Of a stretch of 64,000 nt of DNA, positions 26,689 through 34,813 are shown piece after piece. Position 1 is the stretch's first letter; every line of letters begins with the position of its first letter. The notes below the pieces were generated by a model that saw only the letters and a list, made by a program, of their open reading frames with translations, searched no databases and was not told the origin of the DNA. The translations under genes were made by a program, and so were the position numbers. This stretch comes from Mesorhizobium sp. 1M-11 (lineage in GTDB: Bacteria > Pseudomonadota > Alphaproteobacteria > Rhizobiales > Rhizobiaceae), in assembly GCF_001303895.1 (NCBI RefSeq), contig NZ_LJSD01000058.1:62001-126000 (forward strand), given 5' to 3'.

Positions 26689-27402
26689 TCATTCACCGGT
26701 GTATTCACGAATGGTTTCCGGCGCGTGATTTTCGCCGATCGACATCGAAAGAATACGGGAGATGTGCTTGCGCGGCAGGCCAGTCTCCTTCGCCCAGATG
26801 TTGATCTGCGCCTGGACCTTGTCGAGGTCACGCTTCGAGGTCGGGCTTTCGGCAATATCCAGCCCGGCGTCCCGCAATGCCGCTGACATGTCCTTCGAAA
26901 TGATGAAGGTGTCCCATTCCAGCCAGCGCAACAGATATTGGCCGGTGTTGCCGCCGAGCCTGCTGCCATGCTTGGCGAGATAGGCGGTCAGCCCGATCTG
27001 ATCGTCCGCCGGCCATGCCGCCAGGAACTTGCCGAAGGAGCCATGTTCCTTCGACACCCGCTCGACGAAAGCCGCGTTGTCGCGCACAGAGCGGATCTTC
27101 TGCGGGTTGCGCACGATGCGTCTGTCGGCGGCAAGGTCGTGCCAGAAATCGTCGGGCTGGAAAAGCAGCCGCCTGGGCTCGAAACCGAGAAAGGCTTCCT
27201 CGAATCCAGGCCATTTCTGCTCGATGACGCTCCAGACGAAACCGGCGGCAAAAACGCGCTCTGCCATGGTCGACAGCACACGATCGTCAGGCACCTTCGC
27301 AAGTGTCGCATTGTCGGGCACAGCACCCAGCAGCGATGCGAGGACTGCATCACCACCCTTGCGCTTTGCGGCGCGGGTGCGAATCTGCTGAAAATCGAGC
27401 AT
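26689..27402 (-). CDS. DNA-3-methyladenine glycosylase I-like protein
   Basis: 237 residues of the Tag-like helix-hairpin-helix superfamily. Conserved pieces include the FVWSVIEQKWPGFEEAF segment and RRIVRNPQKIRSVRDNA, the core of the Tag fold. Tag excises 3-methyladenine from alkylated DNA. The zinc-ligand ends of E. coli Tag are not apparent, so this is the divergent alphaproteobacterial branch and specificity is not assured. The N-terminus starts MLDFQQI. It is divergent from the DUF1003 gene. A second alkylation repair gene (AlkD type) occurs at the far end of the window. Confidence 0.83.
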   Translation of the reverse strand: MLDFQQIRTRAAKRKGGDAVLASLLGAVPDNATLAKVPDDRVLSTMAERVFAAGFVWSVIEQKWPGFEEAFLGFEPRRLLFQPDDFWHDLAADRRIVRNPQKIRSVRDNAAFVERVSKEHGSFGKFLAAWPADDQIGLTAYLAKHGSRLGGNTGQYLLRWLEWDTFIISKDMSAALRDAGLDIAESPTSKRDLDKVQAQINIWAKETGLPRKHISRILSMSIGENHAPETIREYTGE

Positions 27403-27501
27403 GCCTCGCCCTCCCCGAGCTGCGGCGCGGGCCGCGGTGAAATGTTCGCGCTATCTTCTATAGTTCGCCGGGACGCGCAAGCACCGGCAAGGGAGGAGCC
27501 C

Positions 27502-28080
27502 ATGCAACGCAGGACCATGGCGGAACTGGCCGGCCGCTGGCTGTCACGCAATGCCGATGCGCTGACCGACAGCGAACGTCGCGTGCTGCAGAGTGCGATC
27601 GATCGCAAGACGGTGTCTTTCTATGCCGGGGATACCGAGCAGCAGAGCACCACGGCCGGCGCGCGCATTGCCGATGCGGTGGCCAGAATCGGCGGCTCGT
27701 GGAGCTTCATCATCTCCTTCCTGGTGTTCCTGGTCGCCTGGGCGCTGCTCAACAGCGTTCTTTTGGTCGGTGGGGCGTTCGATCCCTACCCCTACATATT
27801 CCTCAATCTGGTGCTGTCGATGCTGGCTGCGATCCAGGCGCCCGTGATCATGATGTCACAGAACCGGCAGGCCGAACGCGATCGCGCCGCTGCCGCGCAC
27901 GACTATGAAGTCAATCTCAAAGCCGAAATCGAGATCATGGCGTTGCACGAGAAGCTGGACGAGCTGCGGCACAGCCAGATCGTGGCGATGCGCGATGACA
28001 TTGCCAGCCTTGCTGAAAAGATGCAGCTGATCGAAAACAAGCTGATCCAGAAACCGGCCAGCAGCCGTTCCCGCAAATGA
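27502..28080 (+). CDS. DUF1003 membrane protein
   Basis: 192 residues. Two membrane helices lie at about 73-95 and 105-125, with the family hallmark GSWSFIISF, FDPYPYIFLN and the AIQAPVIMMSQNRQ segment after the second helix. The C-terminal 60 residues form a charged coiled coil in the cytoplasm. Function is unknown; members are often called cyclic-nucleotide-binding or ion-channel-like without firm evidence. GGGAGGAG precedes the ATG at 27502; the longer open frame upstream is antisense to the glycosylase gene. It overlaps the dedA-like gene by 4 bases, so the two are translated together. Confidence 0.88.
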   Translation: MQRRTMAELAGRWLSRNADALTDSERRVLQSAIDRKTVSFYAGDTEQQSTTAGARIADAVARIGGSWSFIISFLVFLVAWALLNSVLLVGGAFDPYPYIFLNLVLSMLAAIQAPVIMMSQNRQAERDRAAAAHDYEVNLKAEIEIMALHEKLDELRHSQIVAMRDDIASLAEKMQLIENKLIQKPASSRSRK

Positions 28081-28697
28081 CGGAAACGCTCCATCGTTTC
28101 ATTGAACACTATGGGCTGCTGGCCGTCTTCCTCGGCTGTCTGGTAGAGGGCGAAACCGTTGCGATGCTCGGTGGCTTCTTTGCCCACCAGCACGTCTTCG
28201 CCACCTGGCAGACGCTGCTGGCCGTCTTTGCCGGCGCGTTTCTCGGCGATAGCGCCTTCTTCGTGCTTGGACGAAGCTTCGCGCAAGCCGGATTCGTGCA
28301 AAGCGTCAGCCGCAAGCCCGGCTTCGATCCCGCCTACCAGCTCGTTACCGACCACCCGAACATCTACGTGCTGTCAAACCGCTACATCTACGGCATGCGT
28401 ATTCTGGGCGGTATCGTCGCCGGCCTCTCCGGCATTGCGGCTGCCCGGTTTCTCGTTCTGAATGCTATTTCTGCTGCCGTGTGGGCGACAGTCTTCTGCA
28501 GCTTGGGCTATCTGTTCGGCCTCGGCGCGGAACAGATCGTCGGGCGTGCCCTGCTTCATCACGAACGTTTGCTGGTCGCGTTTGCAATCGGCGTCATCGT
28601 GATGACGATCGCGGTCGCCGTTGGCCGGACCCTGCTTCACCGAGAAAAGGCAAGAGAAAGCCGAACCGCCGGCGCAAATCAGATCGACGTGCCGTAG
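28077..28697 (+). CDS. DedA-family membrane protein
   Basis: 206 residues with four to five membrane helices. The family features are present: an acidic residue in the early VEGETVAMLGG re-entrant loop, GAFLGDSAFFVLGR and the arginine of NRYIYGMRILGG. DedA proteins are thought to flip undecaprenyl phosphate or phospholipids across the inner membrane with proton coupling. The ATG overlaps the DUF1003 stop (ATGA). The 3' end overlaps the convergent dgkA gene by 19 bases. Confidence 0.9.
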   Translation: MTETLHRFIEHYGLLAVFLGCLVEGETVAMLGGFFAHQHVFATWQTLLAVFAGAFLGDSAFFVLGRSFAQAGFVQSVSRKPGFDPAYQLVTDHPNIYVLSNRYIYGMRILGGIVAGLSGIAAARFLVLNAISAAVWATVFCSLGYLFGLGAEQIVGRALLHHERLLVAFAIGVIVMTIAVAVGRTLLHREKARESRTAGANQIDVP

Positions 28698-29038
28698 ACG
28701 CGTTCAACGATAGCGAACAGCCACACCCCAGCGGCAAGGACGATGGAGATCAGCACGGCGAGCGAGCCGCAATCCTTGGCGAGCTGGATGTCGATGTTGA
28801 ACTCACGGCTGATGGCATCACAGGTCGCCTCGATACCCGTGTTCAAGACTTCGACCATGATGAGCACAAGAACCACGCCAATCAGCAGCGCGTAGCCACT
28901 CCAGCTCGTCGCGACGAACCAGCCAAGCGGAATGGCCAGCACAAGCAGCATCAATTCCTGCTGGAAGGCGGCTTCGCTTTGCGCGAGCCGGCGGAACGCG
29001 CGAACGGAGTTGTGGAAGGCGTCGATCAGCCGCTTCAT
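28679..29038 (-). CDS. dgkA: Diacylglycerol kinase (prokaryotic, integral membrane)
   Basis: 119 residues with three membrane helices. The catalytic signature region reads VEVLNTGIEATCDAI, followed by AKDCGSLAVL, as in E. coli DgkA. It phosphorylates diacylglycerol to phosphatidic acid, recycling lipid left after periplasmic glucan or lipopolysaccharide modification. The start at 29038 matches the family length and has AAAGGACAG upstream; the longer frame to 29149 does not. It is convergent with the dedA-like gene. Confidence 0.93.
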   Translation of the reverse strand: MKRLIDAFHNSVRAFRRLAQSEAAFQQELMLLVLAIPLGWFVATSWSGYALLIGVVLVLIMVEVLNTGIEATCDAISREFNIDIQLAKDCGSLAVLISIVLAAGVWLFAIVERVYGTSI

Positions 29039-29404
29039 GGAGTCCTGTCCTTTTCCGACGATCGGCTTCGTTCGATTTCGCCTTTTCGATGGAATGGCGC
29101 GCTTATCCGATATCCTTCGGTCATCCGCAACCAAGATTGCCGATTCCATTCTTCCGCATTCAAGTTGAAAGCCGACAAAAATATCGCGCCCTGCACTTGC
29201 GCAGCCAGTACAGCCTCAAGTAGAAAAATGCGCCGGAATAACCGGCAGGTTAAGAAAACTTTAGCGCTAGTACATCTAAGGTCTTGCAAGCGAAAGTCGT
29301 TGGCGGAACGTCTTTCGTGTGGATTCGGCTTCGAAATGGTTCTGCAACCGACAGCTTAGAGATTTTTGTTCTCGTGTCGGTTCTGGTGGGGGAATTGGGT
29401 CCAA
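29039..29404. other. Divergent intergenic region between dgkA and the diguanylate cyclase gene
   Basis: 366 bases with no convincing gene. It must hold both promoters. TTAA-N7-TTAG at 29250-29264 is one base off a CtrA-type box, and the surrounding stretch is AT-rich. A TTG at 29366 opens an alternative 13-codon extension of the cyclase, which I do not favour. Confidence 0.4.
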
Positions 29405-30475
29405 ATGCAGCCGGCAGCCGTCACGCCTGAGCGGAGTTCCGATATTGCGACCACTGTCGTGGCCACGATGCGGCAACTCGGCGTCATCGCGATGCCGCGC
29501 AACTACGAGATTTTTTACGAGGCGCTGGCCGGAACAAATCCGGAGCTCAGCCTTGCCGTGCTCGACCTCAGCAAGCGGCCAACGCAGGATGATCTCGACC
29601 GCATCGGGCGTAAATTCTTCGCGCAAAACCACAGACACGGCATCGTCGATCACGTGCGCGACGTGCTCGCGCGCGAACTGGAAGATATCGCCTCGCTGCT
29701 GCGCAACGAACGCAGCCATATCGAAAAATACGGCAAGATCCTCGACGAGACATCCGACGGACTTGCCAATCGCAGCGCGATTTCCAAAGAACTCTTGGAA
29801 AAGATCGTTGGCGCGGTCTCCACGGCGACCACTTCGACCATCGACCACGGCAAGCAGGTGGCGAGCACGTTGGGCGACAAGACTGCCGAGCTCGAAAGCG
29901 TCAAGTCGAAGCTCGAGGAATATAAGCTGCTTGCCGACACCGATCCCCTGACCCAGGTTTGGAACCGCCGCGCTTTCGACGCCGAGATCGCCCGCATCTA
30001 CAACAGCAACAAGGGCATCCTGTTCAGCGCACTGATCTTGGCCGATATCGATCGTTTCAAGGAGATCAACGACCGTTACGGCCATCCGGTAGGCGACAAG
30101 ATCCTCAAGGACATCGCCGACATCTTCCAGACCAGCGTTTCCAGCGGCATGTTTGTCGCTCGCACCGGCGGCGAGGAATTCGCCCTCATCCTCGAAGGAG
30201 CCAGCGAGGAAGCCACCTTCGATATCGCCGAGCGTATCCGCATCCTGATCGAGCAGACCCCTTTCGTCAGCAGCCAGAGCGGTACCAGCTACGGCACGGT
30301 AACGATTTCAATGGGCATCTGCATGGCTTCGGAGGCAATCGGACCGGAGGATCTCTATTCCAAGGCCGATCGCGCCCTCTACCGCTCCAAGGTGGAGGGT
30401 CGCAACCGCGTCACCCGCCATTCGGTTATGGGCGGTCGTGCCAGTAAGAACTGGCTGATCTACAAGAAAGACTGA
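29405..30475 (+). CDS. GGDEF-domain diguanylate cyclase
   Basis: 356 residues, soluble. The N-terminal part (about 1-100) begins with a small helical domain with PRNYEIFYEALAG, common in alphaproteobacterial cyclases. A coiled-coil linker (about 130-175) feeds into the GGDEF domain (from DPLTQVWNRRAF, about 188-345). The active site is GGEEF, an accepted variant, and the preceding helix lacks the RxxD inhibitory site (SSGM stands there). It should make cyclic di-GMP without classical product inhibition. No membrane helix or known sensor domain is seen. A weak inverted repeat follows the stop. Confidence 0.9.
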   Translation: MQPAAVTPERSSDIATTVVATMRQLGVIAMPRNYEIFYEALAGTNPELSLAVLDLSKRPTQDDLDRIGRKFFAQNHRHGIVDHVRDVLARELEDIASLLRNERSHIEKYGKILDETSDGLANRSAISKELLEKIVGAVSTATTSTIDHGKQVASTLGDKTAELESVKSKLEEYKLLADTDPLTQVWNRRAFDAEIARIYNSNKGILFSALILADIDRFKEINDRYGHPVGDKILKDIADIFQTSVSSGMFVARTGGEEFALILEGASEEATFDIAERIRILIEQTPFVSSQSGTSYGTVTISMGICMASEAIGPEDLYSKADRALYRSKVEGRNRVTRHSVMGGRASKNWLIYKKD

Positions 30476-30501
30476 GCCCGCCAACTATCACGCGGGCGAT
30501 G

Positions 30502-30568
30502 TTGAACAACCATGGCATTGCCGTCGGCTTGTTTGTTCTTGCTTTGTTCTTAAATTAAATGAACAACC
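30502..30568 (+). promoter_or_regulatory. Candidate operator array of the toxin-antitoxin promoter
   Basis: The octamer GAACAACC occurs at 30504-30511 and again at 30561-30568. Between them TTGTTCTT is repeated directly at 30533-30540 and 30544-30551. TTGTTC (30544-30549) and GAACAA (30561-30566) also form an inverted repeat around an AT-rich core. The cluster ends 50 bases before the antitoxin start, as expected for autorepression sites. It is inferred from repetition only. Confidence 0.55.
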
Positions 30569-30617
30569 TTTCATTATGAATTTCTCTTCCTTATATTTGC
30601 AGCAGAAAGGAAGAATC

Positions 30618-30998
30618 ATGTCGACCCGGATTGCAGCAGTTCCTCGCACCGAACAGAGCGCAGTTATCACCAAGGCGACACTGCGGGCCGCCGAACGACT
30701 GGACGTGACGGCGCGGGTCTTGTCGATGGTCATCGGTGTGTCGGAGGCTACCGTCTCGCGCATGCGCAAGAGCGAGTTCCTGCTCGACAAGGGTTCCAAG
30801 CCGTTCGAACTGGCGGTCTTGTTCATACGCCTGTTCCGGTCGCTCGACGCCATCACCGGTGGCGACGAGACAGTGGCTCGTGCATGGTTGCGCAACGCCA
30901 ACACAGCGCTGGGCGGCAAGCCGCTGGAGAAAATCCTGACCGTTACCGGACTTGTCGATGTCATCGCCTATCTGGACGCCCGCCGCGCTCTCGTCTGA
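30618..30998 (+). CDS. Xre/MbcA/ParS-type antitoxin
   Basis: 126 residues. The N-terminal half is a helix-turn-helix DNA-binding region (LSMVIGVSEATVSRMRK). The C-terminal half is the DUF2384 toxin-binding domain (GGDETVARAWLRNANTALGGKPLEKILTV, broken here by family-typical spacing). It binds and blocks the adjacent RES toxin and represses its own promoter. AAAGGAAG lies ahead of the ATG at 30618; upstream in-frame codons are not needed. The toxin start lies 41 bases inside this gene, which couples their translation. Confidence 0.9.
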   Translation: MSTRIAAVPRTEQSAVITKATLRAAERLDVTARVLSMVIGVSEATVSRMRKSEFLLDKGSKPFELAVLFIRLFRSLDAITGGDETVARAWLRNANTALGGKPLEKILTVTGLVDVIAYLDARRALV

Positions 30999-31731
30999 GG
31001 CAATCGGCCTCGGCGGACAATGCTGGCGCATGGTCGAGGCGCAGCACCATGTCTCCACGCTGAAGCTTGTCGACACACTGGATGAGCAGACACTTCTCGA
31101 AGAGCTGATCGAGGACACCAAGCCGCATATCCCTTTCGAATGCCGGCACCTGCACTATCTGCTCGCCACGCCGTTCCGTTACGGTTCGGTCTATCCTTAC
31201 GGCTCGCGTTTCCGCCGTGCCGGTCGAACGCTTGGCGTCTACTACGCCGCAGAGACCATCGCGACAGCAGTGGCGGAGATGTCGTTCTACCGGCTGCTGT
31301 TCTTCGCGGAATCCCCCGAAACACCCTGGCCGCGCGACGCCGCCGAATACACTGCCTTTTCAGCCACGTTCAGCACCGACAAGGCGCTGGATCTCACCAA
31401 ACCGCCGCTGCTGCGCGACGCGGTCGCATGGACGCATCCAACCGACTATGCGGCCTGTCAAACCCTGGCGGATAGCGCACGAGAGGTGAGCTTCAAAGCT
31501 ATCCGCTATCAATCCGTACGGGACCCGGAGGGCAAGAATCTCGCGCTGCTCACCTGCACGATCTTCGGCAAGCCGGAACCGACGGAGTGGCAGACCTGGC
31601 GCGTACGCCTCAGCGCTTCCGGCATGCAGGCGCTATGTGAATTCCCATCGCGTCGCATAGGCTTCGATCGCACCGCCTTTGCCGGCGATCCACGGCTTGT
31701 CGCGTTAAAATGGGATCGCGGCAAAGGCTGA
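30958..31731 (+). CDS. RES-domain toxin (NAD+ phosphorylase type)
   Basis: 257 residues containing a RES domain. Recognisable pieces are CWRMVEAQHH, the conserved Arg region GSRFRRAGRTLGVYYAAE, the Glu-bearing TAVAEMSFYR and a C-terminal LVALKW. Partners of this type (MbcT, Res, ParT) split NAD+ or modify targets with it and stop growth when free of antitoxin. The start is an ATG at 30958 within the antitoxin gene; a TTG at 30952 is less likely. At 257 residues it is longer than compact toxins of about 150-180, as in many proteobacterial RES proteins. Its end overlaps the LysR gene by 27 bases. Confidence 0.88.
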   Translation: MSSPIWTPAALSSEAIGLGGQCWRMVEAQHHVSTLKLVDTLDEQTLLEELIEDTKPHIPFECRHLHYLLATPFRYGSVYPYGSRFRRAGRTLGVYYAAETIATAVAEMSFYRLLFFAESPETPWPRDAAEYTAFSATFSTDKALDLTKPPLLRDAVAWTHPTDYAACQTLADSAREVSFKAIRYQSVRDPEGKNLALLTCTIFGKPEPTEWQTWRVRLSASGMQALCEFPSRRIGFDRTAFAGDPRLVALKWDRGKG

Positions 31732-32607
31732 TCGCGTCGCTTCCGCTTCGGCGATGACCCAGTCGCGGAAAAGCCCGATCTTTCGCGACTGTCTGCGCGA
31801 CTTCGGGTAAACGAGGCTATAGCTGCGGTCGTCGCGTCCGAGATGATCGAAGGGACGTATCAGGTGGCCGCTTTTCAGTTCCTCGGCGAAGAATATCGGC
31901 ATCACCATCGCAACGCCCTGCCCCTGAAGAGTCAGGCCGACATCGATCGTCTGAACACCAATCACCAGATCCATGCGGTTGTCATCGCCGCCTTTCTCCA
32001 CGCCGGCGCCCAGGAGCCAGCGCGCCCACCAGCTCTGGGCACCGAAGCGACGGACTTTCAAAAGGTCGGCGGGATGCACGATGGCATGCCGTTCACGATA
32101 TTCGGCTGTACAGACCGGTGCATATTCCATTGGAAACAGCGAAAAGACCTCGTGCTCGGGCAGCACGCTATCGCTGCCCCGGATCATCACGTCGATGTCT
32201 TTCCCGGCAAAATCGAAACTGTCATTCGATGTATGCAGCTTGATCCGGATCTCCGGGTTGGCAGCCTGAAAAGACGGCAGGCGAGGCACGAGCCAGGTGG
32301 AAGCGACAGTCGGCAGGGTCGATATGATCAGGTGGAGATCAGGCTTTCTGGCTACCTCGACAAAGGCTGATCCAAGCAGATCCAGAGCTTCGGTGACCTT
32401 TGGCGACAGTTTGCGGCCGGCAGCTGTCAGCGTGACCTGCCTCGGCTCGCGCACGAACAGCGGAACGCCGATGCGCTCCTCCAGCAGCTTTATCTGATAG
32501 CTGACCGCCGCCTGCGTCATGCCGAGCTCTTCGGCCGCGCGCGTAAAGCTTTGATATCTGGCGGCGGCCTCGAAGGCCCGGATGGCGGCAATAGGCGGCA
32601 GCTTCAT
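31705..32607 (-). CDS. LysR-family transcriptional regulator (GcvA-like)
   Basis: 300 residues. The winged helix lies at 1-65 (LPPIAAIRAFEAAARYQSFT, with AAVSYQIKLLEERIG as recognition region), followed by a two-lobed effector domain. The PLFVREPRQVTLTAAG segment places it in the GcvA/TrpI branch. The effector and target are unknown; the divergent DUF1127 gene 108 bp away is the natural candidate. The start at 32607 gives the conserved N-terminus MKLPPI; longer frames are not supported. Confidence 0.92.
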   Translation of the reverse strand: MKLPPIAAIRAFEAAARYQSFTRAAEELGMTQAAVSYQIKLLEERIGVPLFVREPRQVTLTAAGRKLSPKVTEALDLLGSAFVEVARKPDLHLIISTLPTVASTWLVPRLPSFQAANPEIRIKLHTSNDSFDFAGKDIDVMIRGSDSVLPEHEVFSLFPMEYAPVCTAEYRERHAIVHPADLLKVRRFGAQSWWARWLLGAGVEKGGDDNRMDLVIGVQTIDVGLTLQGQGVAMVMPIFFAEELKSGHLIRPFDHLGRDDRSYSLVYPKSRRQSRKIGLFRDWVIAEAEATRSAFAAIPF

Positions 32608-32715
32608 GCCGATACATAAGCATTCTTTATGGCAGATTGCGATAATTCGCTTTGTCAGACCAGGCGATACCCACCATCTTTGCTTTTGCACGATTTGCCG
32701 AATCCAGAGGCCAAG

Positions 32716-33009
32716 ATGAAAGCGCTGTTGGGAAGACTTATCGCCGGGTTGGCCTTTTCTCGCCGCGGTATTGCCGGCGTGCGCCGCTTCGACAGCGCCG
32801 GTTCCTTCAACTGGATGAATGACGCGCAGTTGCGCGACATTGGCCTGTGGCGAGGCGATGAGCAAACCTATCTGCGGCTGCGCGAACCACCTGCTCTCGA
32901 GGTCCTGTTTCCCGGCACAGGCGGAACGCCGGTCGGCGAGAACGGCAACACCCGCTCCGGCCCCATGAAGCCACGCCTGGGCGTCAACAACGACACGCAG
33001 GTCGGTTGA
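32716..33009 (+). CDS. DUF1127-domain small protein with C-terminal extension
   Basis: 97 residues. The DUF1127 motif is at about 35-55 (NDAQLRDIGLWRGD), with the usual arginine-rich helix just before. DUF1127 proteins in alphaproteobacteria act in phosphate, carbon or stress regulation and can bind RNA. Most are 45-70 residues; here a 40-residue Gly/Pro-rich tail follows. AGAGG precedes the ATG at 32716; the in-frame start at 32629 has no site. It is divergent from the LysR gene and followed by a terminator. Confidence 0.78.
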   Translation: MKALLGRLIAGLAFSRRGIAGVRRFDSAGSFNWMNDAQLRDIGLWRGDEQTYLRLREPPALEVLFPGTGGTPVGENGNTRSGPMKPRLGVNNDTQVG

Positions 33010-33015
33010 TCACAT

Positions 33016-33044
33016 AAAAAAAGGCGCCGGTTTCGACGCCTTTT
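33016..33044. terminator. Bidirectional terminator between DUF1127 and DAHP synthase genes
   Basis: Stem AAAAGGCG/CGCCTTTT (33019-33026 with 33037-33044) and a 10-base loop. T residues follow on both strands; the minus-strand run of seven is stronger, so it mainly serves the DAHP synthase gene ending at 33067. Confidence 0.85.
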
Positions 33045-33066
33045 CCCTCCATGCCGTCCAATGGTC

Positions 33067-34440
33067 TTATTCAGCCGCCTGGGTATGCGGCTGGCGGACA
33101 TGGCTCTTCTTGAGCAATTCCGACACCAGGAACGCCAGTTCGATCGACTGGTCGGCATTGAGGCGCGGATCGCAGTGGGTGTGATAGCGATTCTGCAGAT
33201 CCTCCGCCATGATGGCGCGGGCGCCACCGGTGCACTCGGTGACGTTCTTGCCCGTCATCTCGATATGGATGCCACCGGCATGCGTACCTTCCGCCTGATG
33301 TACTTCGAAGAAGGTCTGCACCTCTTTCAGGATGCGCTCGAACGGCCGTGTCTTGTAGCCGGCGGCGGTGATGGTGTTTCCGTGCATCGGGTCACACGAC
33401 CACACCACGCTGCGGCCGGCATTCTTCACCGCGCGCACCAGCTTCGGCAGATGGTCGACAGCCTTATCGGCACCGAAGCGCGCGATGAGCGTGAGTCGGC
33501 CCGGCTCGTTTTCCGGATTGAGCAGGTCGATCAGTTCCAGCAAGCCGTCCGGCGTCAGCGACGGGCCGCATTTCAGGCCAAGCGGGTTCTTGATGCCGCG
33601 GCAATATTCAATATGCGCGTGATCTGGCTGGCGAGTGCGGTCGCCGATCCAGATCATATGGCCGGACGTGGCATACCAATCGCCGGAGGTGGAGTCGACG
33701 CGGGTCAGCGCCTCTTCGTAACCCAGCAGCAGCGCTTCGTGGCTGGTGTAGAAATCCGTTTCGCGCAGCGCGAAGTTGGTTTCCGAGGTGATGCCAACCG
33801 CCCGCATGAAATCCATGGTTTCGGTGATGCGGTTGGCGAGCGCCTCGTATTTCTCGGCCTGCGGGCTATCGGCAACGAAGCCAAGCATCCAGCGATGCAC
33901 GTTTTCCAGGCTGGCGTAACCGCCCTGGGCGAAGGCACGCAGAAGATTGAGCGTCGCCGCCGATTGACGATAGGCCATTTCCTGGCGGGCGGGGTCCGGC
34001 ACGCGTGATTTCTCGTCGAATTCGATGCCGTTGATGATGTCGCCACGATAGCTGGGCAAGGTGAGTTCGCCCTTGGTCTCATTGTCGGATGAGCGCGGCT
34101 TGGCGAACTGACCGGCAACGCGGCCGATCTTCACCACCGGCTGCGATCCCGCGAAGGTGAGCACGACCGCCATCTGCAGAAACACGCGGAAGAAGTCCCG
34201 GATGTTGTCCGCGCCATGTTCCGCAAAGCTTTCCGCGCAATCGCCGCCCTGAAGCAGGAAAGCCTCACCATTGGCCACGGCCGCAAGCTGCTTCTTCAGC
34301 TTGCGGGCCTCCCCGGCGAAAACCAGCGGTGGAAAGCTGGCAAGGCGTGCCTCGGTCTCCTTCAGCGCGGCAAGATCCGGATAGGCGGGAACCTGCTGGA
34401 TCGGCTTCGCTCTCCAGGAATTCGGGGACCACTTTGTCAT
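33067..34440 (-). CDS. Class II 3-deoxy-7-phosphoheptulonate (DAHP) synthase
   Basis: 457 residues. It condenses phosphoenolpyruvate and erythrose 4-phosphate in the first step of the shikimate pathway. The plant-like class II signature is complete: LQGGDCAESF, WIGDRTR, GLKCGPS, WSCDPMHGNT and TECTGG, providing the metal ligands Cys, His, Glu and Asp. The start at 34440 (MTKWSP) fits the family; a longer frame to 34521 does not. A strong terminator follows. Regulation by aromatic amino acids is common in class II enzymes but cannot be read here. No other aro gene is adjacent. Confidence 0.95.
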   Translation of the reverse strand: MTKWSPNSWRAKPIQQVPAYPDLAALKETEARLASFPPLVFAGEARKLKKQLAAVANGEAFLLQGGDCAESFAEHGADNIRDFFRVFLQMAVVLTFAGSQPVVKIGRVAGQFAKPRSSDNETKGELTLPSYRGDIINGIEFDEKSRVPDPARQEMAYRQSAATLNLLRAFAQGGYASLENVHRWMLGFVADSPQAEKYEALANRITETMDFMRAVGITSETNFALRETDFYTSHEALLLGYEEALTRVDSTSGDWYATSGHMIWIGDRTRQPDHAHIEYCRGIKNPLGLKCGPSLTPDGLLELIDLLNPENEPGRLTLIARFGADKAVDHLPKLVRAVKNAGRSVVWSCDPMHGNTITAAGYKTRPFERILKEVQTFFEVHQAEGTHAGGIHIEMTGKNVTECTGGARAIMAEDLQNRYHTHCDPRLNADQSIELAFLVSELLKKSHVRQPHTQAAE

Positions 34441-34813
34441 TTTGTCGCACCCAACGCGCTTTTCACGCTTCGGCACCATCGCCCAAGCCCTTCGCTCCCC
34501 ATAAAGGAGATGCGGCTCCATACAGGAAGCCGGTTTCCTATTCTACCCCGGATTTGGCAGGGACGCGAACGGCTTATGTGCTCCTCTTGAGGCCTACGCC
34601 ATTTGCGCTAGGGGCCTCAAATCAGCTGTCTGGATAAGATCTCACCGGAGCGTCACTGTGGCCGATAGGCCACGCAGGTGAAGCCAATCACAGACCCTTG
34701 CACGGCATTTGCCGAGAATGTTAACGGAAAATGATCAATTGGTGTTACTCTGTGTAACAAAACTAGAGAGGTTTGGGCGGGAAGTGATTCGGGTCGACCG
34801 ACCGAAACATTCA
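34441..34813. promoter_or_regulatory. Divergent intergenic region with a TGTTAC-N5-GTAACA dyad
   Basis: 373 bases, or 343 if the SbmA-like gene starts at a GTG at 34784. It contains the promoters of the DAHP synthase gene and the SbmA/BacA-like gene. The inverted repeat TGTTAC-TCTGT-GTAACA at 34743-34759 sits in an AT-rich stretch just before the latter and looks like a regulator site. No gene is visible. Confidence 0.5.
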
